From the NCBI GenBank assembly GCA_021845665.1, contig JAJZVO010000032.1, forward strand, positions 1 through 49,074: a DNA stretch of 49,074 bases, given 5' to 3'. The stretch is from Bacteroidota bacterium. GTDB taxonomy: Bacteria > Bacteroidota > Ignavibacteria > Kryptoniales > JAKASW01. The notes beneath the pieces are model-generated. The model worked only from the letters and a program-made list of their open reading frames with translations. It did not search any database and was not told the DNA's origin. Below, piece by piece: positions 36,040 through 44,771 of the stretch. Made by a program: the position numbers and the translations under genes. How positions within the stretch are numbered: position 1 is the first letter of the stretch; each line of letters starts with the position of its first letter.

Positions 36040-37275
36040 TCAGTCTCTCAGACAATCCACGACGTTCAGGTTTGCCGCCCGGCGGGCGGGCATCATCCCC
36101 GACGTTATCCCTATTATGCCGAGCATCAAAATCGTTATCACTATCAAGGGTAAGGACATCTGCGGGGTCCCGACATATTCCTTCACGGGGATAAGCTGAA
36201 GAAGCGAAACGATTCCCCAGGCAATCAGAAACCCGATCGCCGCTCCCAATCCGACGATCATGAATGTCTCCGCAAAGAATTGAAGGAGTATCGTCGACTT
36301 CCTGGCGCCTACCGATCTCTTGACGCCGATCTCCTTCGTGCGTTCCTGGACAACGATAAGCATTATGTTGGCTACTCCGAGGCCGGCGACGCCGAGGGTG
36401 AAGCTTCCGATGATTCCGAGGAAGAGGGTGAACCCGATCGTGATATAGTCGAGTATCTTTTCGAAATCCGCCGTGTTCCAGATTTGAAGGGCGTCGTGGT
36501 CCGTCGGATCGAAATGGTATTCTTCACTGAGAGCCTGCCGCACCTCTTTCTCCACGAGCGCAGTCTCTGAAGCGTGTGCCGCCCTGTATACGATGTCCGT
36601 CAGATATTGAGTTCCGAAAAGGGCCGTATATGTCGGAGCGGGAATGAAGACTCTATCCGCGTCTTCAGTGTTATAGGAAGAATTCTGGACCTTCGGCAGC
36701 ATCACTCCGATCACGATGAACGGCGTAATGCCGATATATACGGTCTTGCCGACGGCGTTCTTATCGCCGAACAGGTAGTCCTTCACCCTGTTCCCGAGCA
36801 CCACGACCCGCTTCCTTCCTGCCACATCCAGCGTATCGATGAATCTTCCGCCCTCGGCGGGTATGATGTTTCTCATCTTTCCGTAAACGGGGTAAATTCC
36901 TGTAATACCCGGGTTCATTATGTTCGTCCCGTAACGAATCGGCGTTTTCGTTCGGATATACTCGGGACATATCTCGCTTATTTCCGGCACCTTCGCGCGA
37001 AGAACGGGTATCGCTTCTTCCGTAAGGTGTATCTCCCTTCCGATTCCGAACCCCTCGTAAGGCTTTGTAGTCTTGCCCGGAAAGAGGATCGAGATGTCCT
37101 CACCCATTCCGTGCATATTTACCATCGATTGTCTTTTGAATCCGAGTCCGACCGAAACCAGAACTACGATGGTGACGGTGCCCCAAATGATCCCGAACAA
37201 AGTCAGAAAGGTTCGCATCTTCTGGGCACGGATGTCGGCAAAAAACTCAGCGAGTAAGCTTGTCAGGGTCGCCAT
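36040..37275 (-). CDS. MacB/FtsX-type ABC transporter permease
   Basis: The 411-residue protein has the same plan as the preceding permease gene product: helix 1 (FLTLFGIIWGTVTIVVLVSVGLG), periplasmic domain, and C-terminal FtsX domain with VQERTKEIGVKRSVGARKS. The two are clearly related to one another. The gene starts nine bases after the stop of the adaptor gene, and both are read on the minus strand. Sequence does not show which substrate it handles. Confidence 0.92.
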   Translation of the reverse strand: MATLTSLLAEFFADIRAQKMRTFLTLFGIIWGTVTIVVLVSVGLGFKRQSMVNMHGMGEDISILFPGKTTKPYEGFGIGREIHLTEEAIPVLRAKVPEISEICPEYIRTKTPIRYGTNIMNPGITGIYPVYGKMRNIIPAEGGRFIDTLDVAGRKRVVVLGNRVKDYLFGDKNAVGKTVYIGITPFIVIGVMLPKVQNSSYNTEDADRVFIPAPTYTALFGTQYLTDIVYRAAHASETALVEKEVRQALSEEYHFDPTDHDALQIWNTADFEKILDYITIGFTLFLGIIGSFTLGVAGLGVANIMLIVVQERTKEIGVKRSVGARKSTILLQFFAETFMIVGLGAAIGFLIAWGIVSLLQLIPVKEYVGTPQMSLPLIVITILMLGIIGITSGMMPARRAANLNVVDCLRD

Positions 37276-37284
37276 TTTGTCATA

Positions 37285-38394
37285 TCACTGGATTTTGACG
37301 ACGGGCTTCTCCAGAACTTTCTCTCCGAGCGCTAGACCGGAGGTCACCTCTATGCTTATGGCGTCACTGATCCCCGTCCTGATGGCTAGTTCCACAGGCT
37401 TGTTTCGGTCCGATGGAACCCTGACAAATGAAGAGTCGTTCCTGAATGTCACCACGCGCTCGGGGATATAAAGAACGTCTGTCTTCTTTTGCGTGATGAT
37501 ACTGGCGTTCGCTGAATAGCCCGCCCGCAAAGTGATCTGTTTGGTATTTAGGATCGAAATCTCTACGGGAAATACCGCCGAGTTTTCCCTGGTTTCGCCC
37601 TGCAGCCATATTTTTGTAAGAGTCCCGCTGATGGTGTCGCCCGGGAGCGCGCCTATGCTTATCTCAGCGGGCATTCCAACTTTGAGGCTCCCGACATCGA
37701 TCTCATCAACAGTACCCTTGAATACCAGGCGGCTCATGTTTGCCATCTGCATCAGCACGGTCCCTTCCTGGTACGAGGTGAGAGGAATGACAGGGTCCCC
37801 GACTTCGACCGACCGGGTTAATATGTAACCTGTTATAGGTGCGTATATAATGGACCGGATCCTGGTATGGTCTATGGTAACCGATCCGGACACCATGAGT
37901 TGGAGCGATTCCTGTGCCATTTTCAGATGCAGCTCGGCCTCTCTGTATGCCATAACCGTGTTATCGTAATCCTGAGGCGAAAGCAGCGATCTCCGGTATA
38001 ACAGTCTCTGACGCCGTTCCTGGGCTTTGATGTTGTCGAAATCTACCTGGGCAAGTTCAACCTGCCGTTTGGCGTCAGCAAGTTCTACGGGTGTCGGGTC
38101 CGGCTTAACCTGTATGAGCGGGTCTCCTTCATGAACATACGATCCGACATCGACATAGAGTTTCCCGACAACTCCACTGACTCGGGACTTGATCGAGATT
38201 TCATTTTCCGGTTCGATTGTGCCGACGGCGAGAGCCTTTACCTCTATCGTTCCCCGCTTGACGGTAACGGCGGGCAAACTTGCCGGATTTTTCCCGGAAT
38301 CGGCTTTGATGACAAAGAATGCTATCAGGCTCAGCAACAATAAGGCTAATGCGCCGGATACCACCCACTTCTTTTTCCTCTTCTTCTTGGGCAT
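37285..38394 (-). CDS. HlyD/MacA-type periplasmic adaptor
   Basis: I take the ATG at 38394 (MPKKKRKKKW, GGAG upstream) because it places a basic end before a single membrane helix (GALALLLLSLIAFFVI). An in-frame GTG 25 codons earlier is an alternative. The 369-residue protein has a lipoyl-like hairpin (KSRVSGVVGKLYVDVGSYV), a coiled coil (KRQVELAQVDFDNIKAQERR through YREAELHLKMAQESL), and a beta-barrel/membrane-proximal region (VFKGTVDEIDVGSLKVGM). It would link the two permeases to an outer-membrane channel. Neither that channel nor the ATPase is in the window. Confidence 0.92.
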   Translation of the reverse strand: MPKKKRKKKWVVSGALALLLLSLIAFFVIKADSGKNPASLPAVTVKRGTIEVKALAVGTIEPENEISIKSRVSGVVGKLYVDVGSYVHEGDPLIQVKPDPTPVELADAKRQVELAQVDFDNIKAQERRQRLLYRRSLLSPQDYDNTVMAYREAELHLKMAQESLQLMVSGSVTIDHTRIRSIIYAPITGYILTRSVEVGDPVIPLTSYQEGTVLMQMANMSRLVFKGTVDEIDVGSLKVGMPAEISIGALPGDTISGTLTKIWLQGETRENSAVFPVEISILNTKQITLRAGYSANASIITQKKTDVLYIPERVVTFRNDSSFVRVPSDRNKPVELAIRTGISDAISIEVTSGLALGEKVLEKPVVKIQ

Positions 38395-38514
38395 TTTTCT
38401 GGTTCTCCAGTAAGCTTCGATGTTGATGTCCGAGCTTACGGGATCAGTGAAGATAGGTTTCAACTTCACGGGTTGTGGCGGGCATGATTACTCGTGAGAA
38501 AAAAAGCAGGACTG

Positions 38515-38824
38515 AGTTTTGATTTGACTTCTTCAATAACTCTAAGGCTAACCACACGTCGCCAAAGCGTCGGCTTCGCTCCGTTCGAACTCTTCGCACG
38601 TCAACCTCAACCCATTCAGCCGTCGTATCCTCAAATAGCGAATCCTGAATGGCGGGGTGTCCCTCTGCCGCATTTTCGACACCTAATCTCCCACCTTCGT
38701 CCATCTCGCCTAAGTACGAAACTACCCGTTGACGTGGACCTCGCTCAGTACGGTACGACTCAACGAGCGCCCAACAGTTGTGTGGCTTCCCGTCTTTCTG
38801 TACCCATATCTTTCGCAGAAACAT
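38515..38824 (-). pseudogene. IS1634-family transposase, N-terminal remnant
   Basis: The ATG at 38824 begins MFLRKIWVQKDGKPHN, then WALVESYRTERGPRQRVVS, YLGEMDEG and WVEVDVRRVRTERSRRFGD. This is the N terminus of IS1634-type transposases, which run to about 500 residues or more. After about 100 residues the frame leaves the family and ends, so the catalytic DDE domain is missing. It lies just upstream of the ABC adaptor gene on the same strand. No intact inverted repeats were seen. Confidence 0.85.
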
Positions 38825-38982
38825 GTCACAATTTACAACATCATGGTACGCCATATCAATAGGGTAGGTTTTCACTACACGGACTTTTCCACCCTAATCT
38901 GCCACCCCGAATCAAATCACCGCAAAAATATTTCTTCTACCACCCCAAGTGTCGAACTTGGGCTGATGCTGAATCAGGCTGC

Positions 38983-39581
38983 CTACCCTCGGCGCAAGCG
39001 ATGAAGTACCAGGATTTGGCCGTTCATGTCCGGCTGGTGTATCGTGCAAATGAATTTGTAAAGTCCCCGCTCGTGAAAGGTGAACACATACGGCCAACTT
39101 GATAGCTGAGGCAGCATAAGGTTCATCGGCGCCTTGCCATGCGGGCTCATTAGCTGGAAAGTGTGATAATAGTCCGGCTGAAGGTTCCAAAATCTGATTT
39201 GCGTCGGTTCATTCCGATGCACGGCGAAGAAAGCCGGCGACTGTCGTATTCCTCTCCAAATTTAGCAACGGTGGCCATCGGACCCGTTTCTTTGACCGCG
39301 ATGCGTTGCGCCTGGACCAAAATGCTTGTCCCGGCCTCGCCGGTTCGGGAAAGGCTGACTGCTTTTATGGCGGTTGCGTCGGCCAAAGACTCGATCCTAC
39401 GTTTGAAGGCATTGCTTTTTCTCGGTCCCGCTTTAGCGCCATGGTTCGCTGATTCTATCAGGACTTGCATTCCCCGCGCGTAGGCCCGACCTGGAATTGT
39501 GTCGATAACGACAAGGAACACTATGGCTGCAAACACTGCCGTGAGTAATCTATGGCCGGGAAATTTGTTTTGCGGTTTCAT
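38983..39581 (-). pseudogene. cupredoxin-domain protein split by one frameshift
   Basis: From the ATG at 39581 the first frame gives a signal-like segment (LLTAVFAAIVFLVVIDTI), a variable stretch and VKETGPMATVAKFGEEY. A single shift near 39230-39250 moves to the frame reading PAFFAVHRNEPTQIRFWNLQ. That frame continues to its end with the copper ligands: His in DYYHTF and Cys-His-Met in CTIHQPDM, as in plastocyanin-like cupredoxins. With the shift repaired, the protein is about 198 residues and periplasmic. The shift may be a real lesion or a sequencing error, because both sides are well preserved. The neighbour is an IS remnant. Confidence 0.8.
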
Positions 39582-40018
39582 GACGTACCTCGATCATTTT
39601 TCGAATAGCTCGTCCGTCAATTCCTTGGCTTTCTACTCACCCTCTCCTTCAAAAAAGAGAGGGGGGCGGGGGGTGAGTCAGGATGCAAGCACACGCAGCA
39701 TGATGAAGAGTATGCTGACCGCCTCTTTTCAGGATGCCACCGGCTTTGCCGGTGGTAGTTCACTCCACCCGGATGGGATCTACCGCAACGCACTCTCAGC
39801 AACCATTCATCTCTCCATCCACCTCTGAGACTCAGGAAGTGCAGGAAGAATTCCCGTCGGAGGTGTGGAAATATCGTCCTCTCATTCTTGGTCCCTACGG
39901 ATCACCCGTGAATTTCCATCTTGAAATTATGAGATAGTTGTCGCATCTTACTTAGACCAAGTATAAACAGCAAGCTAATCAGGCAAATTTCAGGCTAAAA
40001 GCACCACCGGAGATATAA
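39582..40018. other. intergenic stretch with two palindromic elements
   Basis: It holds the dispersed palindrome 39636-39677 and a perfect hairpin 39736-39754 (ccaccggc/gccggtgg). No supported gene lies here. CCGGAG, the site for the transporter GTG start, is at the right edge. Confidence 0.5.
39636..39677. repeat. palindromic dispersed repeat
   Basis: Arms ctcacc / ggtgag and ctctc / gagag enclose a short A-rich loop, with a G-rich right half (gaggggggcggggggtgag). It is the same type as the copy at 27405-27456. Confidence 0.75.
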
Positions 40019-41209
40019 GTGAGTCAAGTCATTGAAGATAGAAGAACCTCGTCGAGAATTTGGGAACTTTTAAGAATGTGGGGACCGGCATGGCTGGTCA
40101 TGATAGCGGACGTGGATGCCGCGAGCGTGATAACCGCGGCTGAGAGCGGGGCAGTCTACGGAACGAAACTCATCTGGTTCCTCCTGGTTCTTATCGTGCC
40201 GCTATACGTAATTCAGGAAGTCGCGGGAAGAGTCGGTGCCGTAACGAACAAAGGCCTCGGTGAGCTCATAAGGGAAAACTATAGCAGGAAGACCGCGATT
40301 CTCGCTTCCGTACCGATGGCGCTGGTTGACATAATCAGCTACATCGTAGAATATACGGGCGCCGCAATAGGCTTCGAGATCCTCGGTGTACCACCACAAG
40401 TGTCGGTTCCGACAATTTTCATCGCCCATGTGCTCCTTATTTACAAAAGAAAATATGTCCAGGCCGAGAGGCCGCTCCTCATAATCTCGATTGTCTTTTC
40501 GATGGCCTGTGTCGCGTCCGCGTTTCTCACTGCAAGAAAAGGAGTCGAGTTCACACCGTTTTACTTTTCGAGTTCTCCCAACTTTTTCTTTCTATTGGCG
40601 GCGAACGTCGGGGCGGTCATCATGCCCTTCATGCTCTTTTACCAGGCATCCGCAACGGCAGAAAAGGGAATCACTTCAAAGAGTTTATGGGCGGTGAGAC
40701 TTGAAACCGGCATAGGCGCCGCGGTCTCGGAGATCCTTATGGTCGCGATAGCGATTGCGGCGATCGGTATATCGGCGGGCTCCTTACAGTTCGCTTCTCC
40801 CGTCATTCTGTCGAGAGCCTTGTCGGGTATAGCCGGCAAGTTCGCACCGGACGTCTTTGCCCTCGGCCTTATCGCCGCGTCTTTCATTGCACTGATCGTG
40901 ATCTCGCTGGGTAGCAGCTGGGGCGTTACCGAGGCGATGGGATGGGGAAAGGAAAACTGGTTCAAGGTCTATATTATCGAATCCATACCTGCCGTGATAA
41001 TTCCTATGATTACACTGAACCTGATCAACTTGGCGCTAAGCCTGATGGTCCTTCAAATTGTCGTGCTCATAGGCCCGTCCATAATACTCGGATTCATATC
41101 TTCCGACAAGAAGCTTATGGGAAAGTATTCTCTCTCCGGGCCGAACAAGGTGCTGTACTGGTCCTTCCTGGTACTCATTTTCGCAACCGGTGTGATAAGC
41201 ATCCTGTGA
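40019..41209 (+). CDS. NRAMP-related divalent metal transporter with altered motifs
   Basis: GGAG precedes a GTG start by eight bases. The 396-residue protein has about eleven membrane helices and starts with the NRAMP-like GPAWLVMIADVDAAS. In classical NRAMP proteins this helix has the metal-binding D-P-G-N; here it is D-V-D-A. The helix-6 metal motif (A/M-P-H) is replaced by MPFMLFYQ, so the Met/Pro stay but His is Phe. The rest (GLGELIRENYSRK, ISYIVEYTGAA, SSWGVTEAMGW) supports the superfamily. By family knowledge such departures go with changed metal choice, for example Mg2+ or Mn2+, so I do not name the ion. A methyltransferase gene follows within 30 bases. Confidence 0.85.
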   Translation: MSQVIEDRRTSSRIWELLRMWGPAWLVMIADVDAASVITAAESGAVYGTKLIWFLLVLIVPLYVIQEVAGRVGAVTNKGLGELIRENYSRKTAILASVPMALVDIISYIVEYTGAAIGFEILGVPPQVSVPTIFIAHVLLIYKRKYVQAERPLLIISIVFSMACVASAFLTARKGVEFTPFYFSSSPNFFFLLAANVGAVIMPFMLFYQASATAEKGITSKSLWAVRLETGIGAAVSEILMVAIAIAAIGISAGSLQFASPVILSRALSGIAGKFAPDVFALGLIAASFIALIVISLGSSWGVTEAMGWGKENWFKVYIIESIPAVIIPMITLNLINLALSLMVLQIVVLIGPSIILGFISSDKKLMGKYSLSGPNKVLYWSFLVLIFATGVISIL

Positions 41210-41236
41210 CTCGTACATGTGTTACATTAAACTGAA

Positions 41237-41959
41237 ATGAAATCTCGATTACCCGACTACGGGACCGACGGCGACCCAACGGCCATGCTTCTCTCCCTGA
41301 TTGCATTTGTAATCGTGGATGCAATCCTTTTCCTCATTCATTCGCAAGTGTTCAAAGTGTTGGCCTGCCTGGTGCTGGCATCCGGGATGGCTTTTCTGTC
41401 CTTTGTATTCTGGCACGTGCTTTACATCAAGTTCGGCAAGCTCCGTCACAGGGACGCGATTCTGTCGCTGGTCGAATGGAAGGGTAACGAGACCGTCCTC
41501 GATGTCGGGACAGGACGCGGATTGCTTCTCATCGGGGCTGCAAAGATGCTGGGGAAGGGCAAGGCCATCGGGATAGACATTTGGAGAAGACAGGACATGG
41601 CCGGGAATGGACCCGAAGGGGTGTTACTTAACGCGAAGCTGGAAGGAGTCTCTGACAAAATAGAAGTCAGAGAAGAAGACATAAGAAAAACTTCGTTCCC
41701 GCCTGATTTTTTCGATGTGGTGTTCTCAAATCTCTGCCTTCACAATATTCCAAGTATAGAAGGAAGAGAGGCTGCGTGCCGTGAGATCGCTCGTGTCATG
41801 AAGCCGTCGGGGGTTGCGATCATATCGGACGGATTCCATACCAATGATTATCTCGCTGCCTTCACGAAGGAAGGGATGGAGGGGAAGATCATCAAAGGAA
41901 AATTCCTGTCGAAGTCATTCTGGCTGCACACGGTTGTTGCCGTGAAGAATGTACGGTGA
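41237..41959 (+). CDS. membrane-anchored class I SAM-dependent methyltransferase
   Basis: The 240-residue protein begins with two hydrophobic helices (LLSLIAFVIVDAILFLI and VLACLVLASGMAFLSFVF), which should hold it to the inner membrane. The rest is a class I methyltransferase. Motif I is VLDVGTGRGLLLIGAA, an acidic second strand is GIDIW, and the later DVVFSNLCLHNI fits motif IV. No substrate-binding motif identifies the acceptor, but a membrane anchor is compatible with a lipid or quinone. The gene begins 27 bases after the metal transporter and has no strong ribosome site. Confidence 0.88.
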   Translation: MKSRLPDYGTDGDPTAMLLSLIAFVIVDAILFLIHSQVFKVLACLVLASGMAFLSFVFWHVLYIKFGKLRHRDAILSLVEWKGNETVLDVGTGRGLLLIGAAKMLGKGKAIGIDIWRRQDMAGNGPEGVLLNAKLEGVSDKIEVREEDIRKTSFPPDFFDVVFSNLCLHNIPSIEGREAACREIARVMKPSGVAIISDGFHTNDYLAAFTKEGMEGKIIKGKFLSKSFWLHTVVAVKNVR

Positions 41960-42049
41960 GTACCCGATAAGGGAGGACAAATTCTGAGCCGGTCTCTTCA
42001 TGACGAATTTGTATTCAACGAGCTATTGTTCTTAATCCGGACCGATAGT

Positions 42050-42916
42050 TCAAACCTTCTCCGCGTATACCATCCGCTCGACGGGTGTCGAGCTTAGTCT
42101 GCGCCCCAAAGGCTTCAGATATCCGTCGGCGAGTTCATCGTACCCCCGGTCTTCGATGAGATTCCATCCGAATTTCATAAGGAAGTTCGGCAGTGTTTCC
42201 GGATCGAATGCGGAATGCCATATCCCACGCCGGACGAATCTTTTGTACCCGCTCTCCCAACCGTAGAAAGCTTTGCCATCGAAAAAATCCTTACGAACGT
42301 AAGTGAAAGCAAGCAAACTCCCTCTTGCGGCTTTTGAAAGAAAGTCGAACACTCCCTTAATTCCTTCCACGGTCAGATACTGAGTTACGGCTTCCATAAT
42401 GAAGAATGTTCGCCTGCTCGGTGAGTAACCGTGCGACGCGAGCGCAGAAGTAAGGCCTTCCCGGTCGAAATCAATCGGCACTAATTTCACATTGACAGGA
42501 ATCATCCCGAGAGCGCTCTGAAGCCGGGCTTCTTTTGCTCTGATATTTTCCGGCTGATCGATCTCCCAGACTGGTCTTTCAGATAAAAAAGGGAGTCTGA
42601 AATCCCTCGTATCGAATCCGGCGCCGAGGTTTACCACTGCTTCGGTCTTCCCGGCTGCGGCCGTGAGTATGTCGTCGATGTAGCGCTTCCTGCAAAGGAG
42701 GCCTCCCCAAATCCCGGGCTGGCCTTTTTCGCTGAGTCCTATGATCCACTCTCGCATCCATGTCGGTGTTAGTAGTCTGACGAAAGTCCTCGAACCAGCA
42801 GGAAGCATACGGTATGCGAGGTGATCGGTGATTACGCGTCGACCATCCGGATAGTATTGCTCGACAGCGATAATCGCAATCGGACCGATGCTGGTCTTTG
42901 CTGCGGCTCTTGACAT
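42050..42916 (-). CDS. leucine carboxyl methyltransferase-like SAM methyltransferase
   Basis: The 288-residue protein has the marks of the PPM1/LCM family (TIGR00027 type). These are the SAM-binding VVNLGAGFDTRDFRLPF and the acidic WEIDQPENIRAKEARL. A second block, RRTFFIMEAVTQYLT, is also characteristic. Family members are found across bacteria, and most have no known substrate. The gene stands alone on the minus strand between two plus-strand genes with no operon partner. The N terminus is a little shorter than many homologs. Confidence 0.9.
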   Translation of the reverse strand: MSRAAAKTSIGPIAIIAVEQYYPDGRRVITDHLAYRMLPAGSRTFVRLLTPTWMREWIIGLSEKGQPGIWGGLLCRKRYIDDILTAAAGKTEAVVNLGAGFDTRDFRLPFLSERPVWEIDQPENIRAKEARLQSALGMIPVNVKLVPIDFDREGLTSALASHGYSPSRRTFFIMEAVTQYLTVEGIKGVFDFLSKAARGSLLAFTYVRKDFFDGKAFYGWESGYKRFVRRGIWHSAFDPETLPNFLMKFGWNLIEDRGYDELADGYLKPLGRRLSSTPVERMVYAEKV

Positions 42917-43143
42917 ATAATGAATTTAATGAATGGCGATAGTTTCACAAATTTGTCGCAGACCCTGATTTCGGGAAACCGACCGGATCAAATGTCTCCT
43001 TCGTCTATCCGGTAGTTGAGTTGCAATGGAAAAAGCGTCGAGAGATATTTCCCGGCCAGCCCGTTACCGTGGCGTGATTCATGTAGTCATATCATAAGAG
43101 CCGCAAGTAACGGCAAAATCTTTAATGAGTAAAGGAGAAAAAG

Positions 43144-43515
43144 ATGAGCGAGACGATAGGTGCTTTGACGGGTTTTTTGGCAGTCCTACTGATTTGCGGC
43201 GGAATTCCGGCTGCATTGGTTGTGGCAAACTATTTCAGCCGGAAGGCCAGGCATGCGGAAAGACTTGCCATGATCGAAAAGGGGGTCGACCCTTCAACTT
43301 TCATGAGCGAGGAAACCTCTTCGAACACCGCCCTGATGTGGGGTATGCTAATTCTCGGAGTTGGACTGGGGTCGTTCCTGGGCTATATTCTGTCCGTGTT
43401 CACATCGATGTCACAGCAATACATTATGCCGGCATTAGCGCTCATATTCGGCGGACTAGGGCTGGTTGGATTCTTCATCTACCGGAACAAGAGCGAGGCT
43501 AAAAAAGCCGCTTAA
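43144..43515 (+). CDS. DUF6249-type small membrane protein
   Basis: AAAGGAG lies close to the ATG. The 123-residue protein has three hydrophobic segments (TGFLAVLLICGGIPAALVVANYF, GMLILGVGLGSFLGYILSV and the final IMPALALIFGGLGLVGFFIY). Between the first two is RKARHAERLAMIEKGVDPSTF, the charged block that I associate with DUF6249. The stop codon overlaps the ATG of the ECF sigma factor (TAATG), so the two are translationally coupled. This supports a role in sensing or in modulating that sigma factor, but that is an inference. Confidence 0.85.
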   Translation: MSETIGALTGFLAVLLICGGIPAALVVANYFSRKARHAERLAMIEKGVDPSTFMSEETSSNTALMWGMLILGVGLGSFLGYILSVFTSMSQQYIMPALALIFGGLGLVGFFIYRNKSEAKKAA

Positions 43516-44081
43516 TGGAAGAGTCCTATCTGCGGCTCGTCCTCGAAGGTGATGTGTCGAAGTTTTCATGGTTCATCGACAGGTACAAGAGGATGGCGTT
43601 TTCAATCGCGTATCGCGTCGTGAACAACAGGGAAGACGCGGAGGAAGTGGTACAGGACGCCTTCCTGAAGGCCTTCAAGTCGCTTGGGAAATTCAGAGGA
43701 GGCTCGAAGTTCTCGACGTGGTTCTACCGGATCGTCGTCAACACCGCGCTCACCAGGGTGCGTACTGCGACTCCGATGAAGGAATCTTTCGATGAGAATG
43801 CCGCGGACGAGTTTCTTGCAGAAAATGTCGAGTCCGCCTATCGCACGCTCGATCTGTCGGAACAAAAGAAACTCGTTAACGACGCGATGGACGAAATGAG
43901 CGTGGAGGACAGACTCCTTCTCACCCTGTACTACCTGAACGAGAACACGATCGAGGAAATCGCAGAGATTACCGGAATCGCCCGGGAAAATGTCAAGATG
44001 AAACTGCACAGAGCAAGAGGAAGACTGTACGCTATATTGAGCAGGAAACTTAAGTCCGAAATGAATTGGGTGCTGGGATGA
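43515..44081 (+). CDS. ECF-type RNA polymerase sigma factor
   Basis: The 188-residue protein is a full-length ECF factor. Region 2 has FIDRYKRMAFSIAYRVV and the promoter-melting block DAEEVVQDAFLKAFKSLGKF then FSTWFYRIVVN. Region 4 has the helix-turn-helix NTIEEIAEITGIARENVKMK and LHRARGRLY. It is coupled on both sides: its ATG overlaps the DUF6249 stop, and its stop overlaps the next ATG (ATGA). It probably directs transcription of a surface or stress set. No target promoter was identified. Confidence 0.95.
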   Translation: MEESYLRLVLEGDVSKFSWFIDRYKRMAFSIAYRVVNNREDAEEVVQDAFLKAFKSLGKFRGGSKFSTWFYRIVVNTALTRVRTATPMKESFDENAADEFLAENVESAYRTLDLSEQKKLVNDAMDEMSVEDRLLLTLYYLNENTIEEIAEITGIARENVKMKLHRARGRLYAILSRKLKSEMNWVLG

Positions 44082-44479
44082 ATCGTCCTGAAAATGATGG
44101 AGAGACGAGAGAGATACTCAGAAAGAGTCTCCTCGATCTGAGTGACCCCGAGTTCAACGCCGTAACTATGAAGAGAATTTACCGCGAAAGCCGGAAGCGG
44201 CGTATCGTGAGCAATCTTGCGACAAACCTTTTCATATTTGCCGTCATCGACACACTCATCCTGATGGCCGTTCGCGTGACCGGTCTTAGCGTGTTTGAAC
44301 TGTCTTACCGGGGCGTGAATTTACTGAACAGGGTTCTAGGTCAAGCCGCTGTCTTGAAGGAAGCCGTCAGTGAGAATGGCTTGGTAACATACCTGGTGCT
44401 GTCGATAGGCGGGATTGCCGCCTTACTCGCGATCATAGAGTTGAAATTGAATTCGCCGGACAGGTTTGAACAACGTTGA
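44078..44479 (+). CDS. small membrane protein, candidate anti-sigma factor
   Basis: The ATG at 44078 overlaps the sigma factor stop (ATGA), which is the natural start. The 133-residue product has a soluble N-terminal part of about 45 residues (TREILRKSLLDLSDPEF) and two hydrophobic helices (NLFIFAVIDTLILMAV and YLVLSIGGIAALLAII). Anti-sigma factors of ECF proteins usually have this layout: soluble sigma-binding head and membrane helix. The zinc-binding H-x3-C-x2-C motif is absent. I suggest anti-sigma function from gene order only. Confidence 0.75.
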   Translation: MNRPENDGETREILRKSLLDLSDPEFNAVTMKRIYRESRKRRIVSNLATNLFIFAVIDTLILMAVRVTGLSVFELSYRGVNLLNRVLGQAAVLKEAVSENGLVTYLVLSIGGIAALLAIIELKLNSPDRFEQR

Positions 44480-44771
44480 CGAATTTGGATTCGAAGTAAT
44501 AATTGAAATGTGAAGCAGAAAGAAGATGTCCATCCAATTTCTCAGCAGAAAATCGACCGGTCCAGGGCCCGATAGTGCAAAATCATGGGAACGCTGTCCT
44601 TGAAATTTTATCGACAGTCTGCTAAATATGATTCGCATCGGGGTGGAATGGCGAATCAGGTCTTCGAAAAGACAGATTCCATATAAACAATGAAGCGTCG
44701 CCCGGATCCTCAAGAGAGCATTTCGAAGCGCGAGTAGCACAGTTTTCAAACCATTAATAGCGGAGAGTTGC

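Noticed and set aside
39736-39754. Perfect hairpin taken as a terminator
   Set aside because: No T-run follows on either strand, and it does not sit at a gene end; it is more likely a dispersed palindrome.
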